Source: Dermacoccus abyssi (lineage in GTDB: Bacteria > Actinomycetota > Actinomycetes > Actinomycetales > Dermatophilaceae). From it: a DNA stretch of 64,000 bases. This document shows, one piece after another, positions 61,423-64,000 of this stretch (position 1 is its first letter; every line of letters starts with the position of its first letter). Under the pieces are notes generated by a model. It was not told the DNA's origin. It searched no databases and saw only the letters and a program-made list of their open reading frames with translations. The position numbers were made by a program, and so were the translations under genes. Location: NCBI RefSeq assembly GCF_003515945.1, contig NZ_QWLM01000012.1, positions 47,777 to 111,776 on the forward strand. The letters run 5' to 3'.

Positions 61423-62808
61423 ATGGCCGAGTTGGAGCCGTACGAGGCGCCGCCGGAGTTCGACGCACCCGGCGACGCGATGCCGCCCGGCAAGCTGCCG
61501 CCGCAGGATCTGCAGGCCGAGCAGAGCGTCATCGGCGGCATGATGCTGAGCAAGGACGCCATCGCCGACGTCATTGCAGAGGTCAAGGGCGTCGACTTCT
61601 ACCGTCCGGCGCACGAGGTCGTCTTCGACGCCATCACCGACCTGTACGGGCGCGGCGAGCCGGTGGACGCCATCACCGTCGCCGACGAGCTGACGAAGCG
61701 CGGCGAACTCGGGCGCATCGGTGGGCAGGCGTACCTGCACCAGCTCATCTCGAGCGTGCCGACCGCGGCGAACGCCGGGTACTACGCGCAGATCGTCGCG
61801 GAGCGAGCGGTGCTGCGTCGCCTCGTCGACGCGGGTACGCGCATCGTGCAGATGGGCTACGGCGATGACGGCGGGGATGTCGAGGACATCGTCAACGCGG
61901 CGCAGGCAGAAGTTTATGCGGTCGCCGACAAGCGTGGCGGTGAGGACTACGTCCAGCTCGGTGACGTGCTGGAGCTGACGGTCGACGAGATCGAGCAGAT
62001 TCAGGGTGGCGGGCAGGCGGCCGGCATCCTCACGGGCTTCGCCGACTTCGACGAACTGACGAACGGTCTGCACGCGGGCCAGATGATCGTCATCGCGGCG
62101 CGACCGGCGATGGGTAAGTCCACGCTGGGCATGGACTTCATCCGCAACGCGGCCATCCAGCACGGGCACTGCGCGGCCTTCTTCTCCCTGGAAATGGGGC
62201 GCACGGAGATCACCATGCGCATCCTGGCCGCCGAGGCGGGTATCCAGATGCAGAACATGCGCAAGGGCACGATGACCGACGACGAGTGGGTCAAGATCGC
62301 CACGACGATGGGGCGCATCAACGAGGCGCCGCTGTTCATCGACGATTCGCCGAACATGTCGCTCATGGAGATTCGGGCGAAGGCGCGCCGCCTCAAGCAG
62401 CGGCACAACCTGAAGATCTTGGCGATCGATTACCTGCAGCTCATGAGTTCGGGCAAGCGCGTCGAGTCGCGTCAGCAGGAGGTGTCGGAGTTCTCACGTG
62501 CGCTCAAGCTGCTCGCGAAGGAGCTCGAGGTTCCGGTCATCGCGATTTCGCAGCTGAACCGTGGCCCGGAGCAGCGCACCGACAAGCGTCCACAGATGTC
62601 GGACCTGCGTGAATCGGGTTCGATCGAGCAGGACGCCGACATGGTCATCCTGCTCCACCGAGACGACTACTTCGACAAGGACTCGCAGCGCCCCGGCGAG
62701 GCCGACATCATCGTCGCCAAGCACCGTGCCGGCGCAACGAAGGACATCACCGTCGCCTTCCAGGGCCACCTGTCGCGCTTCAAGGACATGGGCGGCCAGA
62801 ACTTCTGA
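61423..62808 (+). CDS. dnaB: Replicative DNA helicase DnaB
   Basis: The hexameric 5'-3' helicase of the replication fork. Of its 461 residues, the N-terminal collar begins PPQDLQAEQSVIGGMMLSKD, the linker follows, then the RecA-like domain with Walker A RPAMGKST near residue 229, Walker B LKILAIDYLQLM, and the DnaB motif DLRESGSIEQDADMVILLHR. ATG MAELEPYE is chosen for GAGGAG upstream. There is no intein, although actinobacterial dnaB is a common intein site. It sits a short distance after rplI, as in mycobacteria, but here six genes or gene remnants intervene. Confidence 0.97.
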   Translation: MAELEPYEAPPEFDAPGDAMPPGKLPPQDLQAEQSVIGGMMLSKDAIADVIAEVKGVDFYRPAHEVVFDAITDLYGRGEPVDAITVADELTKRGELGRIGGQAYLHQLISSVPTAANAGYYAQIVAERAVLRRLVDAGTRIVQMGYGDDGGDVEDIVNAAQAEVYAVADKRGGEDYVQLGDVLELTVDEIEQIQGGGQAAGILTGFADFDELTNGLHAGQMIVIAARPAMGKSTLGMDFIRNAAIQHGHCAAFFSLEMGRTEITMRILAAEAGIQMQNMRKGTMTDDEWVKIATTMGRINEAPLFIDDSPNMSLMEIRAKARRLKQRHNLKILAIDYLQLMSSGKRVESRQQEVSEFSRALKLLAKELEVPVIAISQLNRGPEQRTDKRPQMSDLRESGSIEQDADMVILLHRDDYFDKDSQRPGEADIIVAKHRAGATKDITVAFQGHLSRFKDMGGQNF

Positions 62809-63254
62809 TCGGAACCGCGCATCTGGGGATATTTGTCGAGATGCAGCGAACATTGCACGTATGACCGACTTGCGCAATGTTCGGCCCTCTAGGACCGTTG
62901 GATCTCACGATACGAGCGTCGTAGTGAATCAATTCGTCACTGAGAACGGTTCTCCCTGCGCGTCTTGACGCGGTCGGTATTCAGAATCGCGCGGGATCAC
63001 AGGGGGGCCGTGAGAACAGTTCTCAGCGCATGGGTTACTGGCCAGTGTTTGCTGTGTGTGGGCCAACCCTGTACCTGACCCCTCCGCTTCACGAGCTGAG
63101 ACGTCGTGCTGGTTCACCTCCCGCGGGATCGACAGGATGCTGAGCAGATCCCCTTCACTCGCGGTGCCTAGCGCACTTGGTCGCCTATCGCGCCAACCCT
63201 TCTGGTGCCCCATCCACCATCGCGCTGGACAGGTGCGGCCGCCGGTCTGTCTCG
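62809..63254. other. Intergenic region after dnaB with two GAGAACnGTTCTC palindromes
   Basis: About 450 bases without a convincing gene. GAGAACGGTTCTC (62942-62954) and GAGAACAGTTCTC (63012-63024) are identical 13-base dyads 70 bases apart. The rest shows no clear structure and may include decayed mobile-element sequence. Confidence 0.55.
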
Positions 63255-63734
63255 TTAGCGGTACCGCGTCCAGCCGTAGGTCATGTCCGGCTCGTTCTCT
63301 TCGTTGCGGCTGCCGTCGTTCTCGTCCAGGGGCTGGAAGCCGTGCCGCTCGTAGAAGGCGCGCGCGTCGGTGTTTCGCGTGAAGACCCGCAGGGTCAGCC
63401 GGTCCGGGCTCGCCCGGTAGGCCTGCTCGGGCAACTGGCTGCCGATTCCGCGTCGGCGATGCTCCGGGGACAGGTAGAGGTGCTCGAGAACGTCGTCCTT
63501 GACTGCGACGAACCCGAGAAGCTGCGGCGCGTCGAGTTCCTGAGCGACCCAGACCTGACACTCGGGCATGACGACGTGGGTGAGCCACCAGCGGGTTTCG
63601 TCATCGTCATGCAGGCGGGTCAGGTACGGCATCGCCGCTGCGCGGGAGGCCAGGAATACGGCGGTGATCGCGTCGGCGTCGTCGGTGCTTGCCGGGCGGA
63701 CCACGGCAGGTGGCCGCACGCTCTCTCGAGTCAT
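63255..63734 (-). CDS. GNAT family N-acetyltransferase
   Basis: A 159-residue acetyl-CoA-dependent acyltransferase. The core strand FVAVKDDVLEHLYLSPEHRRRGIG contains the acetyl-CoA binding R/Q-x-x-G-x-G/A region (RRRGIGSQL), and TRNTDARAFYERHGF is the typical C-terminal strand-helix. ATG MTRESVRPP is taken as start; the frame opens further upstream. Substrate unknown. Confidence 0.85.
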   Translation of the reverse strand: MTRESVRPPAVVRPASTDDADAITAVFLASRAAAMPYLTRLHDDDETRWWLTHVVMPECQVWVAQELDAPQLLGFVAVKDDVLEHLYLSPEHRRRGIGSQLPEQAYRASPDRLTLRVFTRNTDARAFYERHGFQPLDENDGSRNEENEPDMTYGWTRYR

Positions 63735-63833
63735 GCTCGGACCTTGCCATGAGTCTCCGAGATGCGCCACGAACTTCCCGAGCCCGCGCATGTGTGTGCG
63801 CAACCAGCTGTACTGACCGGACACGTAGATCAA

Positions 63834-64000
63834 ATGGGACTGCTGAACGGATAGGTGACACCAAACCTGGCTGACCGCACCGGTTGGCCTGGAAGGATGA
63901 TCACCGTGCCCAAGCCCTACCCCCAGGAGTTCCGTGACGATGTCGTGCGCGTGGCCCGCGCCCGCGAAGCGGGCGTCACCCTCGCCCAGATCGCGAAAGA
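63834..64000 (+). mobile_element. Left end of an IS3-type insertion element (cut by window edge)
   Basis: The transposase start lies at the right edge, and the preceding 70 bases (TGACACCAAACCTGG, CCGCACCGGTTGG) would hold the left terminal repeat. The exact element end cannot be set without the other end. Confidence 0.55.
63906..64000 (+). CDS. IS3-family transposase OrfA, N-terminal fragment
   Basis: The visible 31 residues, VPKPYPQEFRDDVVRVARAR then EAGVTLAQIAK, are the start of the helix-turn-helix OrfA of IS3/IS1601-like elements common in Actinobacteria. The start is GTG. The remainder lies beyond the window. Confidence 0.85.
   Translation, partial: MPKPYPQEFRDDVVRVARAREAGVTLAQIAK

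Noticed and set aside
61423..62808. Intein inside dnaB
   Set aside because: The gene is of normal length and the helicase motifs are continuous.

Overview
The window is the replication-origin region of a high-G+C actinobacterium. Gene content and order (dnaA, dnaN, gnd, recF and gyrB on one side of the origin; rpmH, rnpA, yidD, yidC, jag, rsmG, parA and parB on the other; then the trxA-trxB-sigM-murJ block and the ponA-rpsF-ssb-rpsR-rplI-dnaB block) match origin regions of Actinobacteria. From memory the blocks follow the Mycobacterium tuberculosis order Rv3907c-Rv3924c and Rv0046c-Rv0058. Insertion of gnd between dnaN and recF, and the general protein style, suggest Micrococcales, possibly near Dermacoccus/Kytococcus. 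That placement is an inference; no 16S or tRNA gene was recognised to test it.

Layout. 1-10.4 kb, all minus strand: gyrB (5' end only), three tandem paralogous single-pass serine-linker proteins, a DUF721 protein, recF, gnd, dnaN, the DnaA-box cluster oriC (about 7.09-7.47 kb), an MFS efflux gene lying between oriC and dnaA, then dnaA. 10.6-19.3 kb, plus strand: rpmH-rnpA-yidD-yidC-jag-rsmG-parA-parB, a small membrane protein and an alanine/glycine:cation symporter. 19.4-29.5 kb, minus strand: trxA, trxB, a putative anti-sigma factor, sigM, a pseudokinase, murJ, a DUF6049-like protein and a Nudix hydrolase. 29.6-37.5 kb: the CCA-adding enzyme, a glycolipid-binding-like protein, a cyclophilin lipoprotein, purine nucleoside phosphorylase and a ribose/inositol-type ABC importer with a stand-alone biotinyl carrier protein between its genes. 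37.6-42.2 kb: a tellurite/stress-type cluster (two TerD-like genes, a TelA gene, a DUF475/TerC-like gene). 42.3-49.1 kb: prepilin peptidase, PadR regulator, inositol-3-phosphate synthase, a VOC protein, a Doc/Fic toxin-antitoxin pair, an alcohol dehydrogenase and a RelA/SpoT-like synthetase. 49.2-55.0 kb: class A PBP, a polytopic membrane protein, rpsF-ssb-rpsR-rplI. 55.1-64 kb: a beta-lactamase-fold protein, a MATE transporter, two peptidoglycan-binding hydrolases (one frameshifted), a DUF2316 pseudogene, dnaB, a GNAT acetyltransferase and the start of an IS3-type element.

The dominant extra layer is chromosome segregation. Twelve parS-like sites (five exact GTTTCACGTGAAAC, seven with one mismatch) lie between 2.6 and 36.6 kb. 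Most are inside coding sequence, usually in the frame that encodes Val-Ser-Arg-Glu-Thr, including inside parA and parB. ParA carries an unusually long, disordered N-terminal extension of about 340 residues that holds two of the sites. A second layer is a 17-bp palindromic operator family. It recurs before the ABC substrate-binding gene, the ABC permease and padR-ino1, which suggests shared control of sugar/inositol import and inositol synthesis. The three tandem cysteine-containing surface proteins between recF and gyrB are the best candidates for an undescribed gene family.
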